A stretch of DNA of 64,000 nt from Vibrio rhizosphaerae. Its GTDB lineage: Bacteria; Pseudomonadota; Gammaproteobacteria; Enterobacterales; Vibrionaceae. The notes below the pieces were generated by a model. It was not told the origin of the DNA and made no database searches. It saw nothing but the letters and a program-made list of their open reading frames with translations. How positions within the stretch are numbered: position 1 is the stretch's first letter; each line of letters opens with the position of its first letter. A program made the position numbers and the translations under genes. Below are positions 9,901-19,802 of the stretch, one piece after another. The stretch spans positions 1,426,001-1,490,000 of the forward strand of contig NZ_AP024903.1 in assembly GCF_024347095.1 (NCBI RefSeq), given 5' to 3'.

Positions 9901-10300
9901 TCATAGCGTTAACATTAACCAACAAAATCGGCTTCATCCATACTACTTAGTTTATATCGGAGAAAGTGGAGAAGTTGTGGTTAACCATACCCAAGTGAAA
10001 CCACTTTTGGACCGAGTTCGTGCTGCATGTAGAGGTAAAGACGAACCAGTCCGACAAGCATGTGATGTGTTCAATAATGCAACTAAAGATGGTCGAAATA
10101 TGGAGTGTTACTCCAATTTACTTGATTTGGCTGTGAGCTCAATGGTAGAAACCAAGCAAACTAGTGATGTGAAGAGCTTGTTTAGCGGTAAAACAACGAC
10201 TGCACTGACAGGAGAGATCTCCGGTTTAGAGGATTTCGAACTGATTAATTTCATCGTCGTTGTGAAGCTTCCACAAGTTAGTCTTCGGGGGCATAACTAG
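6989..10300 (+). CDS. SNF2-type helicase of type III R-M-linked defence operon
   Basis: A 1103-residue superfamily 2 helicase/translocase. Residues 1-260 form an N-terminal module beginning MRIIDNINDLLGDDLRD; in related helicases this region is annotated phospholipase-D-like, but I see no canonical HxK(x4)D motif. The motor has Walker A GLGKT (K282), DESH box 365-368, motif III LSATPVNN, a long helical insert with an acidic patch (about 620-660), and motifs V/VI IGTDCISEGQNLQ and QRFGRVDRIGS (from 825), a RapA/SNF2-like set. The start at 6989 overlaps the previous stop; an in-frame start 60 bases upstream lies inside that gene. Close packing with DUF4391, mod and res implies a joint function in restricting foreign DNA. 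Confidence 0.85.
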   Translation: MRIIDNINDLLGDDLRDSLKPGTKLKIAASCFSIYAYEALKEELEQIESLEFVFTAPTFVESEVTDKFKKEKREFHIPKEQREKSFYGTEFEIQLKNKLTQKAIARECADWIKRKALFRSNTTGSPMQPLAAVQSLENQSVYQPLYGFTAVDLGYQKGNAVSNIVTCMDEMAASSAFINMFDQIWSDNEKVQDVTDRLVNHISTVYQENSPERIYFQLLYNIFSEFLEDISEDVLPNDKTGYQDSLIWNKLFNYQRDAATGIINKLETYNGCILADSVGLGKTFTALAVVKYYELRNKSVLVLCPKKLSENWLNYNRNLTTNPFVRDRFSFDVLCHTDLQRTKGESLGIPLDRVNWGNYDLVVIDESHNFRNNQVYKDKETRYQALMNKVIRAGVKTKVLMLSATPVNNKFSDLRNQLALAYEGDSSILREQIGTQRSIEEIFKRAQKSFNAWSDLEPEDRTANALLDTLDFDFFQLLDSVTIARSRKHIQTFYDTADIGHFPERKKPISFHPPLTERTDVIGFNQIFAQLSKLKMAVYGPISYILPSRIAKYEEMYDTDVGGKGKLRQADREKALQRLMTINLLKRLESSVHSFTLTLKGLQDTLEKALSNIEAFKRFEQDGFIEEQDNNLSGDDWDEDINDFEEGFSTGGKVKINLADMDLPSWGHNLSADLEVICDLISEMQKLPPNHDAKLQHLKQHILNKWANPLNQGNKKVLIFTAFADTADYLYENLAEEFKQQFGIHTGKVTGSSSAKSTLNKAYDFQSLLTLFSPHSKEKRQVLPNEPCELDVLIGTDCISEGQNLQDCDYLINYDIHWNPVRIIQRFGRVDRIGSTNQAIQLVNYWPDISLDEYINLKERVENRMVISDITATGDDNVLKAQANDVAYRKEQLKKLQEEVIDLEDVKVGVSITDLGLNEFRMDLLGYIKANGTEKNHAGLDSAPNGMHAVVAAEPEKGLIPGVIFALRNRNHSVNINQQNRLHPYYLVYIGESGEVVVNHTQVKPLLDRVRAACRGKDEPVRQACDVFNNATKDGRNMECYSNLLDLAVSSMVETKQTSDVKSLFSGKTTTALTGEISGLEDFELINFIVVVKLPQVSLRGHN

Positions 10301-10301
10301 A

Positions 10302-11063
10302 ATGTCACCAATTAAAGTAAACGTAGCAGTGCCAAAGAAGGACTTTATTCCTTTTATTTTTCCACCAGCAGCGGCATTAGGTATTCCAGATAAAGATGGT
10401 GTAAAGCAGGGGCAAAAAGTTGCAAAAGAAGCCATCTACCAGCAAGTGAAGCCGACAAACGCGGTAAAGCAGATATTTGTCGAGCAAGTCGAGTCCATTG
10501 TCTGGCGTTATAAATTGTCTGCTGAAACGTTGAATGTGGCTGAGAGTGAGGATGTGGCTGAAATTCAGGTGTTTGATATTCAGCTTAAACAAGGAAGTGA
10601 ATCACTGGATATAGCCGTATTAGAGGCTCTAGATAAAGCGATACCTTCTACCGTCTTCTTTCGTGTTTTTCGCAGTGAGTCGCGTTCGATGATTCAATGT
10701 GCTATGGCGTATAAGAGAGCAAACAAACGCGATGACAGTGTGATGGTGATTGATGAGTACTTTTTTAGTGAATGGATACCATTACCCAAACAAGATGAAG
10801 CGTTCCAGAGTCAGAAACTACCGCTGGTGGTCAACATGAGTGGATTACATCGAGAGTTGCTGCGTAGTTTGCTGCCAGTGCCGCCCCGAGAGGGTGAAAA
10901 ACTAGAGACTCAGCTAGAACGTATCCGTGGAATTAAAGTGTTACAGACTCAGTTAGCGCAAGCAAAAATCAAGCTTCAGAGAGAAAAACAATTTAACCGT
11001 AAAGTTGAGATTAACCATCAAGTCAATCAACTGAAATTACAAATTAACGCTTTGTTTGAGTAA
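10302..11063 (+). CDS. DUF4391 domain protein
   Basis: A 253-residue soluble protein recognised as the DUF4391 family by overall layout: a short N-terminal KVNVAVPKKDFIPF strand, IYQQVKPTNAVKQIFVEQVESIVWRYKLSAETLNV in the first third, a core with IPSTVFFRVF and QCAMAYKR, and a C-terminal coiled coil (about 200-253) rich in Leu, Gln and Lys. It starts two bases after the helicase stop. The family is often found beside this helicase type and type III methyltransferases; its biochemical role is unknown to me. The pairing suggests it is a helicase partner or an adaptor. Confidence 0.8.
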   Translation: MSPIKVNVAVPKKDFIPFIFPPAAALGIPDKDGVKQGQKVAKEAIYQQVKPTNAVKQIFVEQVESIVWRYKLSAETLNVAESEDVAEIQVFDIQLKQGSESLDIAVLEALDKAIPSTVFFRVFRSESRSMIQCAMAYKRANKRDDSVMVIDEYFFSEWIPLPKQDEAFQSQKLPLVVNMSGLHRELLRSLLPVPPREGEKLETQLERIRGIKVLQTQLAQAKIKLQREKQFNRKVEINHQVNQLKLQINALFE

Positions 11064-11118
11064 ATGATAAAGAACGCGACCAAGCAGAAAGAATTAGACG
11101 AATTTAGAGTAAAAGAGA

Positions 11119-13095
11119 ATGAATAAACTAAAAATGCACAGCCCTAGTTTGGTTGATCAAAATATAGATAAGTTGGCTGAACTCTTCCCGAATTGTATTA
11201 CTGAATCTAAAGGTGATGATGGGAAACTGCGTAAAGCGATTGATTTTGACCTTTTAAAACAGGAATTGTCTCGACATATCGTCGAAGGACCTCAAGAACG
11301 TTATCAATTAAATTGGCCGGGTAAGCGAGAAGCTTTGTTAACGGCCAATGCACCGATTGCAAAAACGCTTCGTCCTTGCCGGGAAGAGAGCATAGATTTT
11401 GATAATACTCAGAACCTGTTTATTGAAGGGGATAACCTAGATGCGTTGAAACTTCTTCAGGAAACGTACCTAAATAAGGTTAAGTTGATCTATATCGATC
11501 CTCCTTACAATACGGGTAATGATTTTATTTATAATGATGATTTTGCTGAGGATATTGATTCTTATATAGAACGTTCGAATCAAATCGATGAAGAAGGTAA
11601 TCGTTTACTTACAAACACTGAAACAAATGGTCGATTTCATTCGGATTGGTTAAATATGATTCTTTCGAGAATAAGGTTGGCATTTAACTTACTTCAAAAT
11701 GATGGTTTTTTAGTTATAAGTATTGATGATGCAGAATTTAAAAATCTTAGTTATATATTAGACGAAACTTTTGGTCGAGATAACCAAATTGCAGTTTTAG
11801 TATGGGATAAGAATCGAAAAAATGATGCAAAATACTTTTCCGTCGGACATGAATATATGCTCGTGTATGCGAAAAATAAATCCTTTCTGCAAGATAATAA
11901 AATAATTTTAAGAGAACCAAAACCAGGGATAGATGAAGCGAAAATCTTTTTTCAACGTTTAATTAAAAAATATAATTCTGATTTGAACGCCGTCCAATCT
12001 GAATGGAGAAAATACTATAATCAGTTATCTAGTGATCATCCTCATAAACAAATTGGACGATTCTCTAAAATTTCTTCTCAAGGACCTTATCGAGATGATG
12101 GTAATATTTCTTGGCCAGGCGGTGGTGGACCTAAGTATGAAGTTATTCATCCTAAAACACACAAGCCATGTAAAGTACCTGATGGAGGATGGCGCTATTC
12201 AAAACCAGAAAGGTTTTGGGAAGAAGTTAATACAGGAAAGGTGGTTTTCGGCGAAGATGAAACAACTCTTCCAAGGCAGTGTAGATATTTATTTGAAAGT
12301 GAAGGTCAAGTTATGACATCAGTTCACTATAGTTATGCTCAAACGTCTGCGATGGAATTTGAAAAACTTATGGGAGGTAAAGTTTTTGAAAATCCGAAAA
12401 ATTATAAAGATATAGAGCGTTTAATTAACTATTTTGGTGTAAATGATGGAGACGTCGTTTTGGACTTTTTTGCCGGCTCTGGTAGCACTGCACACGCGGT
12501 ATTTTCTGCAAATTCCAAAGATGGAATGAACAGAAAGTTTATTGTTGTTCAGATACCAGAAAAAACTTCAGATAAATCTGTAGCTTTAAAAAAAGGTTAT
12601 AAAACAATTTCAGAAATAACTAAGGAACGTATAAAAAAAGCGGGTGCTCAGTTAGCTAATGATGATAGTTGCATAAAATGTGACTATGGGTATCGAGTGT
12701 TAAAAATCGATAGTTCTAATATGGCTGAAGTTTATTACAAACCGGATGTTATTTCACAAGCGGATCTATTTGAGTTGGTTGACAATATCAAAGAAGACCG
12801 TACCGAAGAAGACCTACTTTTCCAAGTGATGCTAGATTGGGGCGTCGATCTGACGCTACCTATTCGTCGTGAAGTTATTGATGAAAAGACAGTATTCTTT
12901 GTGGATAGCAACTCTCTAGTGGCTTGTTTTGATAAACAGGGGGGGATTACCGACAACTTCGTTAAACAACTGGCTCAATTTAAACCACTGCGTTTAGTTT
13001 TTCGTGATGCAGGTTTTGCTTTAGATAGTACGAAAGATAATATTGAGCAAGTACTTAAGCAGCTATCACCAAACACTGAAGTTAAAGCGATTTAA
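11119..13095 (+). CDS. mod: Type III restriction-modification methyltransferase Mod
   Basis: A 658-residue beta-class N6-adenine DNA methyltransferase. Motif IV DPPYN begins at residue 127 (after VKLIYI) and motif I DFFAGSGST at residues 449-457, so the order catalytic motif, target-recognition region, AdoMet motif is that of type III Mod subunits. Mod gives sequence specificity to itself and to Res. The N-terminal part (about 1-145) and C-terminal part (from about 540) have base use like the neighbours, while the middle, bases 11560-12700, is conspicuously richer in A+T, as expected for a recombined recognition domain. It starts 55 bases after DUF4391. No simple-sequence repeat for phase variation is visible. 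Confidence 0.93.
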   Translation: MNKLKMHSPSLVDQNIDKLAELFPNCITESKGDDGKLRKAIDFDLLKQELSRHIVEGPQERYQLNWPGKREALLTANAPIAKTLRPCREESIDFDNTQNLFIEGDNLDALKLLQETYLNKVKLIYIDPPYNTGNDFIYNDDFAEDIDSYIERSNQIDEEGNRLLTNTETNGRFHSDWLNMILSRIRLAFNLLQNDGFLVISIDDAEFKNLSYILDETFGRDNQIAVLVWDKNRKNDAKYFSVGHEYMLVYAKNKSFLQDNKIILREPKPGIDEAKIFFQRLIKKYNSDLNAVQSEWRKYYNQLSSDHPHKQIGRFSKISSQGPYRDDGNISWPGGGGPKYEVIHPKTHKPCKVPDGGWRYSKPERFWEEVNTGKVVFGEDETTLPRQCRYLFESEGQVMTSVHYSYAQTSAMEFEKLMGGKVFENPKNYKDIERLINYFGVNDGDVVLDFFAGSGSTAHAVFSANSKDGMNRKFIVVQIPEKTSDKSVALKKGYKTISEITKERIKKAGAQLANDDSCIKCDYGYRVLKIDSSNMAEVYYKPDVISQADLFELVDNIKEDRTEEDLLFQVMLDWGVDLTLPIRREVIDEKTVFFVDSNSLVACFDKQGGITDNFVKQLAQFKPLRLVFRDAGFALDSTKDNIEQVLKQLSPNTEVKAI

Positions 13096-13104
13096 GGGGA
13101 TGAG

Positions 13105-14211
13105 ATGAGTACACGACTCGACAAGCTAACCATAAAAGGTTTTAAATCGATTAAAGATTTAGAAGATTTTGAGTTAAAAAACCTCAATGTTATTGTGGGG
13201 GCAAATGGTGCTGGCAAAAGTAACCTTATCTCTTTTTTCAAAATGCTTCGTTCGTTGATTAATGAGAAATTGAATGACTATGTCTCAGATAACGGTGGCG
13301 CAAGTGATCTCCTTTTCAATGGTGAAAAAGAAACGCCTAAAATGAGCTTTAGTACCCGTTTTGGAACACGAGGCTTTCGCTTTTCATTGGCTCCAACACC
13401 TTCAGATAGTTGTTCAATCGAAAGCGAAGCTCGCTATTACTCAGGAAGCCAATATGGTTGGTGGGAGTTAGGAAATAGCCATGACGGTAAATCGCAGATG
13501 GTTGTTGAAGTTAAAGAAAATCGTTCTGATGCTCGTTATTCCAAACCAGTCTATGATGAGATTTCCTCATGGATGATTTATCATTTTCATGATACCAGTG
13601 CTACTGCTCCTATGCGTAAATACGAAATCATAGAAGATGATGATGTTTTGCGAACCAATGCATCAAATATTGGGCCATTTCTATTAAAGTTAAAATCGAC
13701 TTATGAGAAAGAATATAAAGATATTGTTAACTCAATCCGATTGGTTACTCCATTCTTTGAAGATTTTATACTTAAACCTCGTAGTTTTGGTGTTAAGGAT
13801 AAAGTAAATATTAGCTGGCTTCAGAAAGGCTCTGACTATCCAATGCAGCCTTATCATTTGTCAGATGGGTCAATTCGCTTTATCTGCTTGGCAACAGCGT
13901 TACTGCAGCCGAATCCGCCATCAACGATCATCATTGATGAGCCAGAACTTGGTTTACACCCGGCTGCCATTGATGTTTTGGCCGAGCTTATTCAGCAGGC
14001 TTCTCAGCGAACTCAGGTTATCGTCGCTACCCAGTCACCGGCATTAATTGATCAGTTTTCCATCGACGATATTGTTGTGGTAAACAGAAAAGATGGTGCT
14101 TCAACATTTGAACGATTAAACGAAAAAGATTTCTCTCAATGGCTGGAAAGTTACTCTGTGGGTGAACTTTGGACGAAAAACGTTATAGCGGGAGGTCCTC
14201 GTTATGAGTAA
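13105..14211 (+). CDS. AAA family ATPase (OLD/RecF-like), paired with DUF4276 protein
   Basis: A 368-residue ABC-type ATPase of the AAA_21 kind. It opens with KLTIKGFKSIKDLEDFELKN, the standard beta strands of RecF/SMC/OLD heads, and has Walker A GANGAGKSN at 32-40. Near the C-terminus come HLSDGSIRF (signature-like), IIIDEPELGLHP (Walker B with glutamate) and VIVATQSPALIDQF (switch region). No coiled-coil arms longer than about 150 residues are present. The stop overlaps the DUF4276 start by eight bases, so the two are translationally coupled. Such ATPase plus TOPRIM-like pairs occur in abortive-infection systems (AbiL/RloAB-like, PARIS); equivalence here is not proven. Confidence 0.85.
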   Translation: MSTRLDKLTIKGFKSIKDLEDFELKNLNVIVGANGAGKSNLISFFKMLRSLINEKLNDYVSDNGGASDLLFNGEKETPKMSFSTRFGTRGFRFSLAPTPSDSCSIESEARYYSGSQYGWWELGNSHDGKSQMVVEVKENRSDARYSKPVYDEISSWMIYHFHDTSATAPMRKYEIIEDDDVLRTNASNIGPFLLKLKSTYEKEYKDIVNSIRLVTPFFEDFILKPRSFGVKDKVNISWLQKGSDYPMQPYHLSDGSIRFICLATALLQPNPPSTIIIDEPELGLHPAAIDVLAELIQQASQRTQVIVATQSPALIDQFSIDDIVVVNRKDGASTFERLNEKDFSQWLESYSVGELWTKNVIAGGPRYE

Positions 14212-14884
14212 GTTCGTTAATGTTTACGCAATTGTCGAAGGTAAAACAGAGCAAGTATTTATTGAACGAGTACTTCAGCCGTACTTGGCTTTAAAAAATA
14301 TATTTATTTTCGCGACTCAAATTAGTAAACCTGGGCAAAAAGGTGGGGATGTCCGATTTACCAGAGCGAAGCAAGATATTGGTAACCATCTCAAGCAGAG
14401 AACGGATACATTAGTTACTACTTTCATTGATTACTATGGCACAAAAGAGTGGCCTGGTTTGACCGATATACCTGTAGGTTCAATGCCTGCGCAGATTGCT
14501 GACCATTTAAACCGAGCAACAAAGCAGGCAGTCAATGATCTGTATGGAGATGTACGTTCAGAAGAGCGTTTTATTCCATTTGTAGCCATGCATGAATTCG
14601 AAGCTCTACTATTTTCAGATAGTGAAGTTCTAGCCAATGAACTAGGTATTGATGAGCAGGGTGTTAAAGATGTTTTGACTGAATGTGGAGAGCCTGAGTC
14701 AATCAATAATGGTCCAGAAACAGCACCGTCTAAACGTCTCAATGGGTGGACGGCGAGTGGTAAATTTCCCAAAACAACGATGGGTATTACGATTGCACAA
14801 AGAATTGGTATACAAACGATGAGAGAAAAATGTCCCGTATTTAATCAATGGCTGGAGACATTAGAAGCCTCGGTGGAGGCATAA
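14204..14884 (+). CDS. DUF4276 family protein (TOPRIM-like)
   Basis: A 226-residue protein matching DUF4276. The N-terminal strand-helix [18 protein letters not shown] has the glutamate expected of a TOPRIM motif; TTFIDYYG (about residue 70-77) supplies an acidic second site; [14 protein letters not shown] and the C-terminal [24 protein letters not shown] are family-typical. TOPRIM-like folds often bind Mg and cut or relax nucleic acid. It is coupled to the upstream ATPase by an overlap and followed after two bases by res. Together they are a two-gene effector module embedded in the R-M operon; the effector role is inferred. Confidence 0.8.
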   Translation: MSKFVNVYAIVEGKTEQVFIERVLQPYLALKNIFIFATQISKPGQKGGDVRFTRAKQDIGNHLKQRTDTLVTTFIDYYGTKEWPGLTDIPVGSMPAQIADHLNRATKQAVNDLYGDVRSEERFIPFVAMHEFEALLFSDSEVLANELGIDEQGVKDVLTECGEPESINNGPETAPSKRLNGWTASGKFPKTTMGITIAQRIGIQTMREKCPVFNQWLETLEASVEA

Positions 14885-14886
14885 CA

Positions 14887-17800
14887 ATGAAGTTACAGTT
14901 TAAACATCAAAAATACCAAGCTCAATCTGTTCAGGCAGTTGTAGAATGTTTCAAAGGGCAATTGCGTAATGATGCTGCCAGTAGGTATCGTATTGATCCT
15001 GGAACAGTGCAGCAAGGTAGATCACATTCACTAGATCAAAATGACTTAGGTTTTAAAAATGCTGAAATTCAACTAAGTGATGACCAGTTGCTAGCGAATA
15101 TTCAGCAAGTACAACGTCAACAGAATTTGCCTCAGTCATCTAAGCTCGAGTCAACTCCTGCCTGTAAGTTGAATTTTGATATAGAAATGGAAACAGGGAC
15201 GGGCAAAACATACTGTTTTTTGAAGTCGATTTTTGAGCTTAATAAGCAATATGGTTGGAGTAAATTTGTAATCGTGGTGCCGAGTATTGCGATCCGCGAA
15301 GGGATCAATAAGTCACTTGAGATTACCGCAGAACATTTCCAAAAGGACTATTTTAAACGTGCTCGTTTTTTCATCTATAACTCAAAGCAACCACATCAGC
15401 TAGAAAGTTTCTCTTCAGATGGTGGTATTAACGTTATGATTATTAACGTGCAAGCGTTTAATGCACGTGGTAAAGACGCTCGTCGGATTTATGAAGAGCT
15501 TGATGACTTTCAAAGCCGCAGACCTATTGATGTGATCAAGGCAAACCGTCCAATAATGATCATGGATGAGCCTCAAAAGATGGAAGGCAAGAAAACTCTA
15601 GAATCTTTATCTGAGTTCAATCCGTTATTTATTCTGCGCTACTCAGCAACACACAAGGTTGATCGTAATAAAATTTATAGATTGGATGCGGTGGATGCTT
15701 ATAACCAGAAGCTGGTTAAGAAGATTGCTGTTCGAGGCATTACCACTAAAGGTTTAGCTGGGACAAATGCTTACCTCTATCTTGAAAATATAGAAATATC
15801 CCCGAACAAACCACCAGTTGCAAGAATTGAATTCGAGCAAAAACTTAAATCAGGTAGTATTAAACGTATTGTTCGTAAGTTGAGTATGGGGGCCAACCTG
15901 TATAACCAATCTAATGAGCTTGAGCAATACAAGAGTGATTTTGTCATCAAGGATATTAATGCTATCACCGACAAAGTGAGCTTTTTAAATGGTATTGAGT
16001 TGACCGTTGGTGATGCTGTTGGTGATGTGAACGAATCAGCTCTGCGTCGAATGCAAATTCGAGAAGCAATTAAAGCGCATTTTGACAAAGAGGTTCACTT
16101 ATTTGATAAAGGTATCAAGGTTCTTAGTTTGTTCTTTATCGATGAAGTCGCTAAGTATCGTGATTATGAGCAGCCGGATGAAAAAGGTGAATATGCCCGT
16201 ATCTTTGAAGAAGAATACCAATCAGTTCTTAACGAGTATCTGCCGAACAGTGGTAAATATCGTGACTATTTGAAGGGTATTGATGTCGATAAAACCCACA
16301 ATGGCTATTTTTCAATCGATAAAAAAACTAAGCACTTAGTCGACCCTAAATTCAAAAAAAGCGGTGAAGATGCTGGTTTGGCGAATGACGAAAATGCAAC
16401 TGCAGCTTATGACTTAATTCTTAAACACAAAGAGCTTTTGCTAAGCTTCAGCGAGCCGACGCGCTTTATTTTTTCACACTCTGCACTTCGTGAAGGTTGG
16501 GACAACCCTAATGTATTTGTGATTTGTACACTAAAACACAGTGATAATACCATTTCACGTCGTCAAGAAGTTGGTCGTGGATTACGTTTGGCTGTTAATC
16601 AGTTGGGAGAGCGTGTTGATCAAGAGTCGATCGTTCATGATATAAATCGACTGACAGTGGTCGCAAGTGAAAGCTATAAAGATTTTGTCAGTGGTTTGCA
16701 GAAAGACATTAGTGCTTCACTTTCCGATCGCCCAAGAGTGGCTGATGAAAAATACTTTACAGGCAAAGTACTCTCTACAGTTGACAGCGATGTAGAAGTA
16801 ACTTCTGAAATGGCTAAACAACTTTATCGTTATTTGCTTAAAAATGATTATACCGATGATAATGATCATATCAGCGAAGTTTACCACCAAGCAAAACGTG
16901 ATGAACAGCTAGCTGCTTTACCAGAAGCTTTACAACCGTATGCCGAACAGATTTTTAAACTGATCGATTCTGTCTACTCAGATACTCAATTACCTGATAT
17001 TGATGATGATCGTAAAGCCAAACCCAATCAGCTAAACGACAATTTCGATAAGAAGGAATTTAAAGAACTATGGAACCGAATTAACCATAAGGCGATTTAT
17101 AATGTTGAATTTGATTCTTCAGAACTAATACATAAAGCGATACCTGTATTGGATGAAAAGCTAAGAGTTGAAAGGTTACATTTCAACATTGTTCGTGGTG
17201 AGCAATTGGCGCATGCTGATGCTGAGCAAATTAAATCGGGTCAAGGTTTTAAAATAGAAGAAACTGAAAGTCCGACTTATCACTCTTCAGTGCATTCTAG
17301 CGTTAAATATGACCTTTTAGGAAAAGTGTCTGAGTTGACAAAGCTTAAGCGTAGCACTGTGGCTGAGATTCTGCGCGGTATAGAGAGTCATGTATTTGAG
17401 CAATTTGGAAGCAACCCTGAAGATTTTATTGCTAAGTCTGCTGCTTTGATCAATGAACAAAAAGCTGCAATGGTTATTGAGCATTTAGCGTATGACACAA
17501 TAGAGGATAAATTTGACAGTAATATTTTCAATGCTGGTGGTTCTCAGGACTTTTCTAATGCAGGAGAAAAGCTTAAACGTCATATCTATGATTACGTTGT
17601 CACTGATTCTAAAACTGAACGCAAATTTGTTGAAGAACTTGATACACAGAAAGAGGTAAGTGTCTATGCTAAGCTACCTAAGGGATTCTTCATTCCCACA
17701 CCATTAGGTAACTATAATCCTGACTGGGCTATCGCCTTCCAGGAAGGAGCAGTTAAACACGTATACTTTGTTGCAGAAACCAAAGGTTCTATGCAGTCAC

Positions 17801-17940
17801 TTCAGTTAAAAGGGGCTGAAGAGGCTAAAATTAACTGTGCGAAAAAGTTCTTCGCAACTATTAATGAAAAATTTGCAGAGAAAAAAGTAAAATACAGTGT
17901 AGTGGATAGCTACGACAATCTGAAGACATTGATTTGTTGA
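14887..17940 (+). CDS. res: Type III restriction endonuclease subunit Res
   Basis: A 1017-residue SF2 ATPase-nuclease. The start at 14887 ([18 protein letters not shown]) sits two bases after the DUF4276 stop with a GGTGGAGG site upstream; an in-frame start 39 bases earlier lies in that gene. Walker A METGTGKT has its lysine at 107, motif II DEPQ starts at 227, then [19 protein letters not shown] and motif [11 protein letters not shown]. The C-terminal nuclease (about 900-1017) shows D946 in NPDWAI and E964-x-K966 in AETKG, a PD-(D/E)xK centre, so the enzyme looks intact. Res with Mod translocates or slides on DNA and cuts between head-to-head unmodified sites. Confidence 0.93.
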   Translation: MKLQFKHQKYQAQSVQAVVECFKGQLRNDAASRYRIDPGTVQQGRSHSLDQNDLGFKNAEIQLSDDQLLANIQQVQRQQNLPQSSKLESTPACKLNFDIEMETGTGKTYCFLKSIFELNKQYGWSKFVIVVPSIAIREGINKSLEITAEHFQKDYFKRARFFIYNSKQPHQLESFSSDGGINVMIINVQAFNARGKDARRIYEELDDFQSRRPIDVIKANRPIMIMDEPQKMEGKKTLESLSEFNPLFILRYSATHKVDRNKIYRLDAVDAYNQKLVKKIAVRGITTKGLAGTNAYLYLENIEISPNKPPVARIEFEQKLKSGSIKRIVRKLSMGANLYNQSNELEQYKSDFVIKDINAITDKVSFLNGIELTVGDAVGDVNESALRRMQIREAIKAHFDKEVHLFDKGIKVLSLFFIDEVAKYRDYEQPDEKGEYARIFEEEYQSVLNEYLPNSGKYRDYLKGIDVDKTHNGYFSIDKKTKHLVDPKFKKSGEDAGLANDENATAAYDLILKHKELLLSFSEPTRFIFSHSALREGWDNPNVFVICTLKHSDNTISRRQEVGRGLRLAVNQLGERVDQESIVHDINRLTVVASESYKDFVSGLQKDISASLSDRPRVADEKYFTGKVLSTVDSDVEVTSEMAKQLYRYLLKNDYTDDNDHISEVYHQAKRDEQLAALPEALQPYAEQIFKLIDSVYSDTQLPDIDDDRKAKPNQLNDNFDKKEFKELWNRINHKAIYNVEFDSSELIHKAIPVLDEKLRVERLHFNIVRGEQLAHADAEQIKSGQGFKIEETESPTYHSSVHSSVKYDLLGKVSELTKLKRSTVAEILRGIESHVFEQFGSNPEDFIAKSAALINEQKAAMVIEHLAYDTIEDKFDSNIFNAGGSQDFSNAGEKLKRHIYDYVVTDSKTERKFVEELDTQKEVSVYAKLPKGFFIPTPLGNYNPDWAIAFQEGAVKHVYFVAETKGSMQSLQLKGAEEAKINCAKKFFATINEKFAEKKVKYSVVDSYDNLKTLIC

Positions 17941-18095
17941 TTTGTTTAGACAATAGCAACAGCTGATTAATCTTAGTTGTTGCTATTTGGTTGGTGGAGT
18001 GTGGTTCGTTTGGATTTGTAGCCTTTGCTAGAAGTAATGCTTTTTAATTGTCGATTTTTGGAATTATTTTATTTTCAACTGCTTACAATCTCAGG

Positions 18096-18110
18096 TCGAA
18101 TCTCTCACTC
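18096..18110 (+). repeat. Right attachment-site repeat (attR) of the tRNA-Ser island
   Basis: Exact copy of the 15 bases 4856-4870 of tRNA-Ser, lying 156 bases after the res stop. Sequence identity stops on both sides: GG instead of GT before it and TCTGAAA instead of ACCGCCA after it. This marks the probable distal junction of the island. Confidence 0.7.
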
Positions 18111-18376
18111 TCTGAAATTCTTCTAAATCAATTAATTATCTTCCATTATTGTCCGTGGATGTTCGTCAACTTCCACAGATTTGATGTATGCCTGAACTTC
18201 TCTTCAACATAGACACCAGAAATCACGATATCTCTTTTTGTATCCGTATTACCTTTCTATAACACTGATATCTAAACCGGATAAAAGAGATCGCATCAGG
18301 CCTTGTAGTGGTACGGTGAATTTGGCCACCTGATTAGAGGTGTTAAAATACACCTCATAGCATGACAGGTGAAACT

Positions 18377-19554
<1,178 letters not shown>

Positions 19555-19802
19555 CCACTACACCTGAATTATTCGCTCGGCTGGGAGCTTTAAAAGGCAG
19601 GCCTTCCCATGAGCTTTACCCCATGAACTGGAAGACTAAACCGGGATTGACCCGGTTATTGCGGCATGTCCGGTGAAAACACAGAGTCATGACTATTTCG
19701 CAAAAATAATATGATACTAAGTTTTATTTAACTGCTTTCTTATTTAATTTGATATGTTTAATATTGCGACGCTTACACATATTTATATAGGAAATTTGTT
19801 AA

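Noticed and set aside
11119..13095. Phase-variable simple repeats in mod
   Set aside because: No tetra- or pentanucleotide repeat tract of the kind known in ModA/ModB genes is present near the start or inside the gene.
14204..14884. Equating the ATPase-DUF4276 pair with PARIS or AbiL
   Set aside because: Resemblance is at the level of architecture; without alignment to those proteins I only note the analogy.
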